Assembly (NCBI RefSeq): GCF_003149245.1
Contig: NZ_QGDL01000001.1
Span: 62,001 to 126,000 of the forward strand
Source: Faecalicatena orotica
GTDB taxonomy: Bacteria; Bacillota; Clostridia; Lachnospirales; Lachnospiraceae
Length of the DNA: 64,000 bases
Direction of reading: 5' to 3'
Made by a program: the position numbers and the translations under genes. The notes beneath the pieces are model-generated. The model did not search any database. It saw only the letters and a program-made list of their open reading frames with translations, and had not been told where the DNA came from. Position 1 is the first letter of the stretch, and every line of letters begins with the position of its first letter. Positions 50,488-59,444 of this stretch are shown here, one piece after another.

Positions 50488-51822
50488 ATGATTACGGATA
50501 TGACAGAAGGAAAGCCTTTTGGGATACTTTGGAGATTCACGGTACCTATGCTGATCAGTGTAATGTTCCAGCAGCTTTATAATATAGTAGACAGTGTTGT
50601 AGCGGGGAAGTTTGTCGGAGTGAACGCCCTGGCGGCAGTGGGTGCATCTTATCCCATTACGATGATCTTTATGGCGGTGGCTACGGGGCTGAATATTGGA
50701 TGCTCGGTTGTGATTTCGCTCTATTTCGGTGCAAAAGAGTATGAACAGATGAAGAGTGCCGTGAGCACCTCCCTTCTGACGGTTCTGGGGATCAGCGTTT
50801 TCCTTACCATCCTGGGCCTTATTCTGGGCAGGCCGCTGATGACTCTTTTAAAGACGCCGGAAGATATTTTCGGGGATTCGGCACTTTACCTTAACATATA
50901 CATATGCGGACTGATTTTTCTTTTTATGTATAATATCTGTACGGGTGTCTTTACCGCGCTGGGAGATTCAAAGACTCCTCTGTATTTCCTGATTGCATCC
51001 TCGATTGGGAATATCATTCTGGACCTTGTTTTTGTCATCTGTTTCCATATGGGTGTGGGCGGCGTGGCGTGGGCCACATTTCTGGCACAGGGCGTTTCTT
51101 CCATACTTGCGTTCTTCACCCTGCAGAAGCGGTTGAAAAGTGTCGGGAGCAGAGAGTACAGAAGGTTTTCCTCTACTATGCTCAAAAAGATCATGGAAGT
51201 AGCGGTTCCGAGCATCCTGCAGCAGAGCTTTATCTCGGTCGGGAACCTGTTTGTCCAAGGACTGATTAACAGTTACGGTTCCGCGGTTGTGGCGGGGTAT
51301 TCAGCGGGAATGAAGATCAATACATTTGCAATCACCTCGTTTACCACGCTGGGAAATGGTGTTTCCAGCTTTACGGCCCAGAATATGGGGGCGCGAAAGC
51401 CAGACCGGATTTCGAAAGGCTTCCGCGCGGGTACAGTCATGGTTCTGAGTGTTGCAGTACCGGTATTCCTTCTCTTTTTCTTCGCCGGACAGCCAATCGT
51501 GCAGCTGTTTATGAGCGAAGGGGGAGAGCGGGCCGCCGAAGTCGGCGTGGAGTTCCTGCGGATTACATCCCCGTTCTATGCAGTAATCTCGTTAAAACTC
51601 ATTGCGGACGGCATCCTGAGGGGAGCCGGGGCAATGAAAGCGTTTATGATTGCTACGTTCTCTGACCTGATCCTAAGAGTGATTCTGGCATTTGTGTTGT
51701 CAGGAGTCTGGGGAGAGACAGGGATCTGGCTGTCGTGGCCGGTCGGCTGGGTGATAGGGACATCACTTTCCGTCGGATTTTATATATCGGGTATCTGGAA
51801 AAAGCAGAACCTGATTGCTTAG
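50488..51822 (+). CDS. MATE family efflux transporter
   Basis: This 444-residue membrane protein belongs to the multidrug and toxic compound extrusion family, which exports cationic drugs or other small molecules using Na+ or H+. It has about twelve membrane helices in two halves. Features are GILWRFTVPMLISVMFQQLYNI at the start, VDSVVAGKFVGVNALAAVGA near residue 30, and VPSILQQSFISVGNLFVQGLI near 250. AGGAG precedes the ATG at 50488. It is a single gene facing away from the acidic membrane protein; the substrate is not predictable. Confidence 0.93.
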   Translation: MITDMTEGKPFGILWRFTVPMLISVMFQQLYNIVDSVVAGKFVGVNALAAVGASYPITMIFMAVATGLNIGCSVVISLYFGAKEYEQMKSAVSTSLLTVLGISVFLTILGLILGRPLMTLLKTPEDIFGDSALYLNIYICGLIFLFMYNICTGVFTALGDSKTPLYFLIASSIGNIILDLVFVICFHMGVGGVAWATFLAQGVSSILAFFTLQKRLKSVGSREYRRFSSTMLKKIMEVAVPSILQQSFISVGNLFVQGLINSYGSAVVAGYSAGMKINTFAITSFTTLGNGVSSFTAQNMGARKPDRISKGFRAGTVMVLSVAVPVFLLFFFAGQPIVQLFMSEGGERAAEVGVEFLRITSPFYAVISLKLIADGILRGAGAMKAFMIATFSDLILRVILAFVLSGVWGETGIWLSWPVGWVIGTSLSVGFYISGIWKKQNLIA

Positions 51823-51840
51823 AATGTATTTAAATAAGGC

Positions 51841-52362
51841 TTATTCTGACGTGAGGATATCCTGTAGCCAGTCGATGCCAAGAAGGGCAAGTATGATGCA
51901 GAGCCCGAGCACAATACTGAGTATAATCTGGGAAATGGAGGGTACCCATATTGCCTTTGCCCCGAACATGGTAAAGATCACAAAATAGTAAATGATAATG
52001 GACAGTACCATATAGATACCAAAAATTTTCAGCATAACTTTTGCTTTTGCCATATAAAGATCCCGTTTCAGGATGGGGAGTGTATCGTATTTCCGGAGCA
52101 GAAAGGATAACTGATCCCGCTCACGGATCCAGAACAGGCGGAAGTTCAAATAGACTGTCTCTATGGCGAGTCCGGCCCAGAAGGCAGGATGCCAGAAGGA
52201 AACGGGTTCCACCGCTGCCGTAAGACCGTCCGCATTCAGGCCGTACGTCTGGATGGATGCCTGGGTTTGAGCCTGAATGAAGTAAACATACAGTATGATA
52301 ACCATGATAATATAATAATAACTGGCATGCAGCCTCTTTTTTTCTATCTGATATAGTGTCAT
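51841..52362 (-). CDS. small membrane protein of ABC/YtrA-like operon
   Basis: The 173-residue protein has about four hydrophobic segments and no recognised domain. A mid-region loop has basic-acidic residues (WIRERDQLSFLLRKYDTL). It is the last gene of a minus-strand operon and follows the second ABC ATPase by 21 nt, so it may be the membrane partner of that ATPase. It lacks a usual permease length. The end lies near the MATE gene stop. Confidence 0.7.
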   Translation of the reverse strand: MTLYQIEKKRLHASYYYIIMVIILYVYFIQAQTQASIQTYGLNADGLTAAVEPVSFWHPAFWAGLAIETVYLNFRLFWIRERDQLSFLLRKYDTLPILKRDLYMAKAKVMLKIFGIYMVLSIIIYYFVIFTMFGAKAIWVPSISQIILSIVLGLCIILALLGIDWLQDILTSE

Positions 52363-52383
52363 AATGTATCCTCCTCACAGGAA

Positions 52384-53115
52384 TCAGGACAAAAGGTCTT
52401 TAATATGAAATCTTTTAAACGGATCGGCATCGGGATTCTTTTCCCGGGCAGAGCGGCGGTACTGGTCTTCCAGTGATTCTTTTGTATCGTTCCTGATGAG
52501 CCTTCCATTTTTTAAAACAAGGACATAGTCAGCAAGTTTGTCTAAATCCTCGGTTATATGGGTGGATAGAAGAATCCCAATATCTTTTTCGAGAACATCC
52601 TTAAGGATTGCGAGAAAATCCCTCCGGAAAACAGGATCGAAACCTGCCATCGGTTCATCCAGGAAAAGGAATCGAGGCTGGTGTGCAAGTGCGAAGCAAA
52701 ACTGCATTTTCATGGCTTCCCCTTTGGAAAGCTGATAAACCTTGCGGGAAGGCGCAAGCTCCATCTTATCCAGCCAGAAGTAGTAGTCTTCAAGTGACCA
52801 TTCCGGAAAATAAATTCCCAGATTCTGCCCGTTCTCCAGTATAGACTGTTCCTGAAAAAATGATAAATTCTCTGAAATATATCCAATCTTTTCTTTATAT
52901 GCGGCAGGATTCTGTGACAAGGAGATACCGTCTATGACTGCCTCGCCCTGCATCCTGCGTGCTGTCCCGGATATGCAGCGGAATAAGGTTGTTTTCCCGG
53001 AACCGTTTGGGCCGATCAGTGCGGCAAGGTAACCGCTTTCGAGCATAAAGGAGATATCCTGTAATGTAAAGTTTTTATAGCTCTTTGTAATATTTCTGCA
53101 TTCGAATTTTGACAT
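52384..53115 (-). CDS. ABC transporter ATP-binding protein (second of YtrA-like operon)
   Basis: This 243-residue cytosolic ATPase has one ABC domain. It shows Walker A GPNGSGKTT near residue 35, an LSKGEAMKMQ signature near 128 (the usual LSGGQ varied) and Walker B FLFLDEPMAGFDP near 150. The variant signature and short C-terminus fit YtrB/BcrA-like exporters. I prefer the ATG at 53115 to the GTG at 53127, which has its purine site too close. It follows the GntR gene directly and precedes a small membrane gene. Confidence 0.85.
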   Translation of the reverse strand: MSKFECRNITKSYKNFTLQDISFMLESGYLAALIGPNGSGKTTLFRCISGTARRMQGEAVIDGISLSQNPAAYKEKIGYISENLSFFQEQSILENGQNLGIYFPEWSLEDYYFWLDKMELAPSRKVYQLSKGEAMKMQFCFALAHQPRFLFLDEPMAGFDPVFRRDFLAILKDVLEKDIGILLSTHITEDLDKLADYVLVLKNGRLIRNDTKESLEDQYRRSAREKNPDADPFKRFHIKDLLS

Positions 53116-53116
53116 C

Positions 53117-53506
53117 TTATTCGTCACTTCCTTCCCAGAGAATCTGCACCATATCCTGAAACTGGCTGAGTGTTAATTCCAGACGCCGGCCTTCCTGTAT
53201 TAATTGGCTGATCTGCCCCTCCAGCCGCTTCAGCTGTTCTTCCCGGAGTGCCTCCCGGTCAGGTTCTTTGATATAGAAGCCTTTCTGGGGAAGTGAGTAG
53301 ATCAGCCCGCCCGCCTCCAGTTCCTCATAGGCGCGTTTAGTTGTGATGACACTGATGCTTAAGTCTTTTGCCAGTGAGCGGATGGAAGGAAGCATATCTC
53401 CTGGTTTGAGCTCTCCTTTTAGGATGGCATTTTTAACAGCCTGTATAATTTGTTCATAAATAGGGAGACTTGAGTCTTCCCTGATGAATATATTCAATCG
53501 TTTCAC
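53117..53506 (-). CDS. GntR family regulator, YtrA subfamily
   Basis: The 129-residue repressor has an N-terminal winged helix (LPIYEQIIQAVKNAILKGEL, then PSIRSLAKDLSISVITTKRA) and only a short C-terminal helical part. These are the marks of the YtrA subfamily. YtrA proteins control ABC export operons induced by cell-wall antibiotics in Bacillus. It starts with GTG, overlapping the membrane gene ahead by 4 nt. The target is probably the perfect dyad at 55191-55218. Confidence 0.9.
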   Translation of the reverse strand: MKRLNIFIREDSSLPIYEQIIQAVKNAILKGELKPGDMLPSIRSLAKDLSISVITTKRAYEELEAGGLIYSLPQKGFYIKEPDREALREEQLKRLEGQISQLIQEGRRLELTLSQFQDMVQILWEGSDE

Positions 53507-54288
53507 TCCTTTTTATCCGGAATAGGGTAATATATTTTTTCATAGGAAAGCATGTAGGACAAAACAGGAGTAATGCAATACTTTGCCAGCAGGATATTGA
53601 CGGCAAAGGCAATGCACCAGATAAGGAATATCCACCATGTCCATGTGATCCGGGCTGCGGCAAGGGAATAGAAAATAATAATCTCTAAGAGCAGCAGTGC
53701 AAACCAGTAGACGCCGGCAATGACCTCGCTGCTCTTTTCACTGACTATATCAGGCTCTGCAATAAGTGCTTCTTTTCTGTTGCCCGGATCTGTGCGGAGG
53801 TTCAGGTCAATCAGCAGGAAAAACCAGAGACTGAGCTGTACGAGAATTTCCGTCCAGTTTTGGGAGACAAAGAACTGTCCTATTACGACGTAACGGAGGA
53901 GTATATATGTAAATACAATACTCAGAATTACTTTTATCATTAGATGCAGTCTTAAGTACTTCATTTTTTCTTTTTCCCCTGCCGCACAGACATACAGCGG
54001 TCTGGAAAGACGGATTGGCATTTTTTCAAGCAAAACCCACAGAAGTATGATTGCAGCTGCAGAGGCGGCAGATAAAAGGATGATTCCGCTGCTGTCAGAA
54101 CTGAAAAAGTGATCCAGCGCAGCCTGCGGATAAGTGCCGTCCGGGCGCACCATATCCCCTAAGTACTGAAGAAGGGTGATGTGCACAATCATGCTCATAC
54201 CGATACAATAAATGATGAAGTAAATCAGGATACTTAAAAAATTCTTTTTGATATCCAGCCATAAATCATTCAGAATAATACGGATCAT
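53503..54288 (-). CDS. membrane permease-like protein of the YtrA-like operon
   Basis: The 261-residue protein has about six membrane segments and no strong family match. It is in the place of an ABC-2-like permease. A hydrophilic loop near the middle, NLRTDPGNRKEALIAEPD, separates two halves. Four-base overlaps with the ATPase ahead and the regulator behind show tight coupling. It probably pairs with the first ATPase (54285-55142). Confidence 0.75.
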   Translation of the reverse strand: MIRIILNDLWLDIKKNFLSILIYFIIYCIGMSMIVHITLLQYLGDMVRPDGTYPQAALDHFFSSDSSGIILLSAASAAAIILLWVLLEKMPIRLSRPLYVCAAGEKEKMKYLRLHLMIKVILSIVFTYILLRYVVIGQFFVSQNWTEILVQLSLWFFLLIDLNLRTDPGNRKEALIAEPDIVSEKSSEVIAGVYWFALLLLEIIIFYSLAAARITWTWWIFLIWCIAFAVNILLAKYCITPVLSYMLSYEKIYYPIPDKKE

Positions 54289-55142
54289 TTTATGAACCCT
54301 CCTTTGCTGAGATAATACATCAGGTCTTCCAGTGACGGTCTGGTTACGGCCAGTCCTTTTAACTGTCCATCCTTTGGAAATTCAATCAGGAGAGAACTTT
54401 TATAAGGTTCATAGAGCCGGCAGATGACATTGGGCCCGAAGGTATGTTCAATCTGCTCACGCGTTCCGGAGGCAATGTAAAAACGGTCCCCCAGTTCTTC
54501 CTTATCCAGCTCCAGGCATATGCTGCCTTCGTCTAAAAGAATGATATAATCCCCAATCTGGTCAAGGTCATTCGTCAGGTGTGTGGAGAAGAGGATGCTA
54601 CGCTTTCCGCTTTCCACAATATCCTGCATGTAGCCCAGAAGCTCTCTGCGAAAGAGCGGGTCCAGCCCGGCGGCCGGTTCATCCATCAGAAAGAGCTTTG
54701 CATCGTGTGATAAGGCAAAGGCAAGCTGGAAGCGGTTTTTTTGTCCCTTAGACAGTTTTCCGGCCTTCTGCTTCGGAAGCAGCCCGAAGCGTTCACAGAA
54801 CTGGAGGTAAAGGGAATGATCGTACCGGGAATAAAGCGAACCAAAGAGCCTGCCGTTGGCTTCTATACTGAGATTGTCTTCAAACAGTGATTCATCCAGC
54901 ACAAATCCGATTTCATTCTTTGCCTCTTTTTCTTCTGTTTCCATATTATACCCATTGACATAAATATCACCGCTGTCCTTCTGATACAGCCGGAGGATCG
55001 TCTTAATCAGTGATGTCTTGCCGGCCCCGTTCCTGCCAATCAGTCCCATGATATATCCCGGTTCCAGTGACAGATTAATATCGAGAAGTTGCAGACTGCC
55101 GATGGACTTGTTCAATTTGCGGATTTCCAGCAGATTATCCAT
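54285..55142 (-). CDS. ABC transporter ATP-binding protein (first of YtrA-like operon)
   Basis: The 285-residue ATPase has one ABC domain: Walker A GRNGAGKTS near residue 36, LSKGQKNRFQLA signature near 129, and Walker B LFLMDEPAAGLDP near 150. A C-terminal extension past residue 215 is typical of BcrA/YtrB-like exporters. It is the first gene of the operon, just downstream of two operator-like dyads. With the second ATPase, it gives one operon with two pumps. Confidence 0.87.
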   Translation of the reverse strand: MDNLLEIRKLNKSIGSLQLLDINLSLEPGYIMGLIGRNGAGKTSLIKTILRLYQKDSGDIYVNGYNMETEEKEAKNEIGFVLDESLFEDNLSIEANGRLFGSLYSRYDHSLYLQFCERFGLLPKQKAGKLSKGQKNRFQLAFALSHDAKLFLMDEPAAGLDPLFRRELLGYMQDIVESGKRSILFSTHLTNDLDQIGDYIILLDEGSICLELDKEELGDRFYIASGTREQIEHTFGPNVICRLYEPYKSSLLIEFPKDGQLKGLAVTRPSLEDLMYYLSKGGFIK

Positions 55143-55168
55143 AAAATCCCTCCTGACGTGTACTGTGT

Positions 55169-55218
55169 ATAGGCGCCTATGACTGTATATAATCTGTATA
55201 TGTCTATATATACAGATT
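55169..55218. promoter_or_regulatory. operator dyads of the YtrA-like operon
   Basis: AATCTGTATAT (55191-55201) is repeated in reverse at 55208-55218 with a 6-nt spacer. A separate 12-bp palindrome, ATAGGCGCCTAT, lies at 55169-55180. Both sit within 80 nt upstream of the operon start and overlap AT-rich promoter-like sequence. Confidence 0.65.
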
Positions 55219-55325
55219 AAGCCCGGAAGATATATTTGTCAATAGGGGAATAGAAAATAAAAGAATTTGGTAATAATAACCTGTGTACAGAGAATGACAT
55301 ACACATTTGAAAAGGAGATTATGAG

Positions 55326-56270
55326 ATGAATATTCAGAAATGCGGAATTATCGGATGCGGCGGTGTAGGTGCCACAACCGCCTATACACTGGTCGAGAGC
55401 GGTCTTTTTAATGAAATGGTTCTGATTGATATTGACAAACGAAAGGCGGAGGGGGAAGCGCTGGATATCGGGCACGGAATTCCTTTTACCGTACCTTCGG
55501 ACATCTACGCAGGGGATTACTCAGATTTGAAGGATGCCTATCTGGTCGTTGTCACGGCAGGGGCGAACCAGATGCCGGGAGAGACAAGGCTCGATATTTC
55601 GGCAAAGAATGCGAAAGTATTCCGCCAGATCATTCCGGAGATAGTAAAATACAATTCTGAATGTATTCTTTTAATTGTTACAAATCCGGTGGATGTCCTT
55701 ACAAGCCTTGCACTGAAACTTTCGGGATTTCCGGCAGGACGTGTGATTGGGAGTGGGACGGTACTGGATACGGCGAGGCTGAAATATCTTCTGGGAAAGA
55801 AGTTTAATCTGGATTACCGGAATATACATGCATGGATGATCGGTGAGCACGGCGACAGCGAGCTGGCTGCATGGAGCAGTGCGACTGTGGCAGGACTCCC
55901 TGTGGATGAATACTGCCGCCAGCACGGGAGAACAAGGGACAGTCTCCAGTTGAATGAGATTTATGAGGAAGTCAGAGACAGTGCATATGAGATTATAGAT
56001 CGAAAAGGTTCCACATTCTATGCGGTTGCGATGGCTGTAAAACGAATCGCACAGGCACTTGTCAGGGATGAGCATTCCATTTTGACTGTATCAAGCCTTG
56101 CCCAGGGACATTATGGAATCAACCATGTCTGCATTGGCCTGCCGACCGTGCTCGGCGTTAACGGGGCAGAAGACATCATAGAAATCCCCCTGAATGCACA
56201 GGAGAAGGAGAAACTGAAAGAGTCTGCGGCAGCCCTGAGTAAGATTTATCATGAGGTGCAGGACATTTAA
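55326..56270 (+). CDS. ldh: L-lactate dehydrogenase
   Basis: LDH reduces pyruvate to L-lactate and regenerates NAD+. The 314-residue protein has GCGGVGATTAY near residue 9, AGANQMPGETRLD near 80 and IGEHGDSELAAW near 177 with the catalytic histidine. The glutamine in the substrate loop (ANQ) and not arginine supports lactate over malate. IGSGTVLDTARL near 142 is also characteristic. AAAAGGAG lies before the ATG. L-2-hydroxyisocaproate-type activity cannot be excluded. It is transcribed away from the YtrA-like operon. Confidence 0.92.
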   Translation: MNIQKCGIIGCGGVGATTAYTLVESGLFNEMVLIDIDKRKAEGEALDIGHGIPFTVPSDIYAGDYSDLKDAYLVVVTAGANQMPGETRLDISAKNAKVFRQIIPEIVKYNSECILLIVTNPVDVLTSLALKLSGFPAGRVIGSGTVLDTARLKYLLGKKFNLDYRNIHAWMIGEHGDSELAAWSSATVAGLPVDEYCRQHGRTRDSLQLNEIYEEVRDSAYEIIDRKGSTFYAVAMAVKRIAQALVRDEHSILTVSSLAQGHYGINHVCIGLPTVLGVNGAEDIIEIPLNAQEKEKLKESAAALSKIYHEVQDI

Positions 56271-56437
56271 AGTATAGTCTGGAAGAGGAATCCTATTTTA
56301 TTAAAAAAGAATGAAAATTGTAAAATAGTGTCGACTTCTCAAATTTATCTGGTAAAATAAATATGCTAATACGATGATATAAGCTTTAGAGAAATGTGAA
56401 TGACATAGAACGGGAATTGTTATGGGAAAGGAGCTCT

Positions 56438-57319
56438 ATGCAGGAAGATTTTTATTCAGAGGCAGAGGACCCTGCTTTATATAAAAGTGAAATGAAGAGA
56501 AGGCACTGGATGGCAAGGAGAAGAAGGCAGCGGCGTATCAGGATCCTTGTATTTACAGGCAGTATTGTCCTTATGGGTACGGTTCTGTTCGCACAGAAAT
56601 ATACCGCATCTGAACATCAGGTGGTACGTGCGGAGAAAAAGCAGAAAGTGGTAGAGACATCAGCCGATATTGATAATTCACAGAAGAAAGTATCTGCAAA
56701 TGATAAGGAAGGTGTGAATTCAGATACTGCGGAATATGAGATAGATGCATCTGCATGGAATCTGATCCTTGTAAATAGCAGCCATCTTGTTCCGGATGGG
56801 TATTCCGTGGAGCTGACAGAATTAACAGATGGTGAAGCCGTGGATTCGAGGATTTATGATGACCTGAAGGCAATGCTGGATGCAGCCGAAGGCGAAGGGC
56901 TGTCCCCGGTTATATGTTCCTCATACAGGTCACTGGAAAAGCAGACCACATTATTTGAGGAGCAGGTCAGCATGAACATGTCAAATGGCGCTTCCAGAGA
57001 AGAGGCAGAGAAACAGGCGGCGGTATGGGTGGCCCCTCCCGGTACGAGTGAACACCAGCTGGGACTGGCCCTTGACATTGTGTCGAGTTCCTACCAAGGG
57101 CTCGACGAGGCACAGGAAGAGACTGCTGAACAGAAGTGGCTGATGAAGCATTGCGCGGAGTACGGCTTTATACTGCGTTATCCCACTGATAAAAGTGATA
57201 TCACGGGGATTGGCTACGAACCGTGGCATTACAGATATGTCGGGAAAAAGGCGGCCAAAGAAATCATGAAGCAGGGAATCTGCCTTGAAGAATATCTGGG
57301 TGCAGCGAAATCAAATTGA
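56438..57319 (+). CDS. VanY-like D-alanyl-D-alanine carboxypeptidase (M15B)
   Basis: The 293-residue protein trims the terminal D-Ala from peptidoglycan stem peptides. It has an N-terminal cytoplasmic basic stretch (WMARRRRQRRIRI), one membrane anchor near residues 35-55, and an extracellular zinc peptidase domain. The active site motifs are SSYRSLEKQT near 165, GTSEHQLGLALDIV near 208 and EPWHYRYVG near 265. I chose ATG 56438, with AAAGGAG, over the GTG at 56396. It is not beside resistance genes, so a housekeeping or sporulation role is likelier than vancomycin resistance. Confidence 0.88.
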   Translation: MQEDFYSEAEDPALYKSEMKRRHWMARRRRQRRIRILVFTGSIVLMGTVLFAQKYTASEHQVVRAEKKQKVVETSADIDNSQKKVSANDKEGVNSDTAEYEIDASAWNLILVNSSHLVPDGYSVELTELTDGEAVDSRIYDDLKAMLDAAEGEGLSPVICSSYRSLEKQTTLFEEQVSMNMSNGASREEAEKQAAVWVAPPGTSEHQLGLALDIVSSSYQGLDEAQEETAEQKWLMKHCAEYGFILRYPTDKSDITGIGYEPWHYRYVGKKAAKEIMKQGICLEEYLGAAKSN

Positions 57320-57344
57320 TGAAGTAGAATTAAGCTCCGGCAAG

Positions 57345-57373
57345 TTGACGTTTTTAGGAAAATCCCTTATGAT
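57345..57373 (+). promoter_or_regulatory. promoter of ABC-F gene
   Basis: TTGACG at 57345-57350 and TATGAT at 57368-57373 have 17-nt spacing and lie 30 nt before the start codon. Confidence 0.75.
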
Positions 57374-57402
57374 AGAAAGGTCGAAAAGGGAGGAATATTC
57401 TT

Positions 57403-59217
57403 ATGAATGTTTTAAATATAGAGCATATCAGTAAAATTTACGGAGAAAAAGTCATCTTTGATGATGTTTCCTGCGGAATCCATGAGGGAGATAAGATCGG
57501 GATCATCGGAATTAACGGGACCGGCAAGACCACCTTACTGAGAATCATAGCCGGGCTGGAAGAACCAGATGACGGGCAGGTGGTCAGGCAGAATGGGATG
57601 AAAGCCGGTTATCTGCCGCAGAACCAGAAATTCCCGGAGGAGGCATCTGTTTTATCTTATGTGCTTGCAGGACAGAAGCAGGATGTTTGGAATGTAGAGA
57701 GTGATGCGAAAAGTATATTGAACCATCTGGGACTTACTGACCATGAGGCAGTCATGGGGCATTTATCCGGCGGCCAGAAGAAGAGGGCGGCGCTCGCAAA
57801 GGTTCTGGTAGAACCTGCGGACGTCCTGATTCTGGACGAGCCGACCAATCATCTGGACGAAGACATGATAAACTGGCTGGAGGACTATCTGAAGAGGTAC
57901 AGGGGCGTCGTCCTGATGGTGACCCATGACAGATATTTTCTGGATAAAGTGACGAATAAGATTCTGGAGATCAGCTATGGGAAGCTCTATGCCTATGAAG
58001 CAAACTATTCAAGGTTCCTTGAGATGAAGGCACAGCGGGAAGAGATGGAGCAGGCGAGCGAAAGAAAGCGCCAGAGCGTCCTGAGGATGGAGCTCGAGTG
58101 GGCAGCCAGAGGCTGCCGGGCGAGGAGCACTAAGCAGCGGGCCAGACTGGAACGACTGGAAGCACTGAAAAACGGTAATGCCCCGGTCCAGCCCCAGCTG
58201 GTAGAGATGGATTCCGTCGAAACACGCATGGGCAAAAAGACGATAGAGCTTCACCATGTGAGTAAGAGTTATGGAAGCAGAATCATGGTAAAAGATTTTG
58301 ACTATATCGTTTTGAGGAACCAGCGCCTTGGTATCGTAGGCCCCAACGGCTGCGGAAAGTCAACCCTGATTAAGATGATTGCCGGAATACTCCAGCCGGA
58401 TTCCGGAAGTATAGAAATCGGTGAGACGGTAAAGATCGGTTATTTCGCCCAGGAAGTACCGGATATGAATACAAGCCAGAGAGTCATTGATTATGTACGC
58501 GATATTGCGGAATATATTCCGACCAGACAGGGCAGGATTACTGCTTCGCAAATGCTGGAACGGTTTTTGTTTACCCCTGATATGCAGTATTCCCCTATTG
58601 AAAAGCTTTCGGGAGGGGAGAAGAAGCGGCTGTATCTGCTCGGAATCCTTCAGGCAGGGCCGAACTGCCTGCTGATAGATGAGTGCAATGATCTTGATAT
58701 TCCTACGCTGACGATTTTCGAAGATTATTTGAACAGCTTTCCGGGAATCGTAATCACAGTTTCACATGACAGGTATTTCCTTGATAATGTTGTGGACAGG
58801 GTTTTTGCGTTTGAGGGGGATGGCCGGCTTGTGCAGTACGAAGGCGGCTACACGGATTACATAGAGGCAAGGCAGCGAAATGCTGCATCCGGTGCGGCAA
58901 CGGCCGGGCCAGTGGATGCTCCTGAAGAAAAGAAGAGCAGCAGGGACTGGAAGCAGAACAGCCCGGTAAAGCTGAAGTTCTCATATAAAGAGCAGAAAGA
59001 ATATGAAACAATCGATGAGACGATTGCCGCACTTGAAGAGAAAATAGAATCTCTGGAGGACGAAGTTCTTAAAAATGCCACAAATTCAGCAAAATTAAAT
59101 GAGCTGCTTGAGAAAAAAGAACTGGCAGAAAAGGAACTGGAAGAGAAAATGGAACGCTGGGTCTATCTGAATGATCTTGCGGAAAAAATTGAGGCACAGA
59201 AAACAGGCGGAAATTAG
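57403..59217 (+). CDS. ABC-F family ATPase, Uup-like
   Basis: The 604-residue protein is a soluble, two-domain ABC protein of the ABC-F type, which bind ribosomes. Domain one shows GINGTGKTT near residue 37, LSGGQKKRAAL near 122 and LILDEPTNHLDE near 145. Domain two shows GPNGCGKST near 314, LSGGEKKRLYL near 405, and a Walker B that reads LLIDECNDLDIPTL near 425. This is one residue shorter than the usual DEPTNDLD. The C-terminal 90 residues form a coiled coil, as in Uup. A linker rich in basic residues joins the domains. It has its own promoter and terminator. Confidence 0.88.
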   Translation: MNVLNIEHISKIYGEKVIFDDVSCGIHEGDKIGIIGINGTGKTTLLRIIAGLEEPDDGQVVRQNGMKAGYLPQNQKFPEEASVLSYVLAGQKQDVWNVESDAKSILNHLGLTDHEAVMGHLSGGQKKRAALAKVLVEPADVLILDEPTNHLDEDMINWLEDYLKRYRGVVLMVTHDRYFLDKVTNKILEISYGKLYAYEANYSRFLEMKAQREEMEQASERKRQSVLRMELEWAARGCRARSTKQRARLERLEALKNGNAPVQPQLVEMDSVETRMGKKTIELHHVSKSYGSRIMVKDFDYIVLRNQRLGIVGPNGCGKSTLIKMIAGILQPDSGSIEIGETVKIGYFAQEVPDMNTSQRVIDYVRDIAEYIPTRQGRITASQMLERFLFTPDMQYSPIEKLSGGEKKRLYLLGILQAGPNCLLIDECNDLDIPTLTIFEDYLNSFPGIVITVSHDRYFLDNVVDRVFAFEGDGRLVQYEGGYTDYIEARQRNAASGAATAGPVDAPEEKKSSRDWKQNSPVKLKFSYKEQKEYETIDETIAALEEKIESLEDEVLKNATNSAKLNELLEKKELAEKELEEKMERWVYLNDLAEKIEAQKTGGN

Positions 59218-59220
59218 AAT

Positions 59221-59256
59221 AAAAAACAGGCGGAGTGAACCGCCTGTTTTTTGTTT
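59221..59256 (+). terminator. terminator after ABC-F gene
   Basis: AAAAAACAGGCGG (59221-59233) and CCGCCTGTTTTTT (59240-59252) are perfectly complementary around a 6-nt loop. It works for either strand. Confidence 0.9.
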
Positions 59257-59302
59257 ATCAAGTGGCCTAAGCGGCACTTATATGATATAATAATTTAGTA
59301 CA

Positions 59303-59331
59303 TTGACCCCAGGAATATTAAGATGTATAAT
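59303..59331 (+). promoter_or_regulatory. promoter of NTP-transferase-galE-NRPS unit
   Basis: TTGACC at 59303-59308 and TATAAT at 59326-59331 are exactly 17 nt apart. The leader of about 107 nt shows no known riboswitch. No other promoter was found up to the NRPS start. Confidence 0.8.
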
Positions 59332-59444
59332 AGTCATGTGATTTTAAAAACGAAAATGAAGTAAAAAAATCGAAAGATGTGACTATATTAAATTCGTATG
59401 TGATTATACGGGGTCGTAATCAAATCGGAAAGAGGTGTTTGGAT

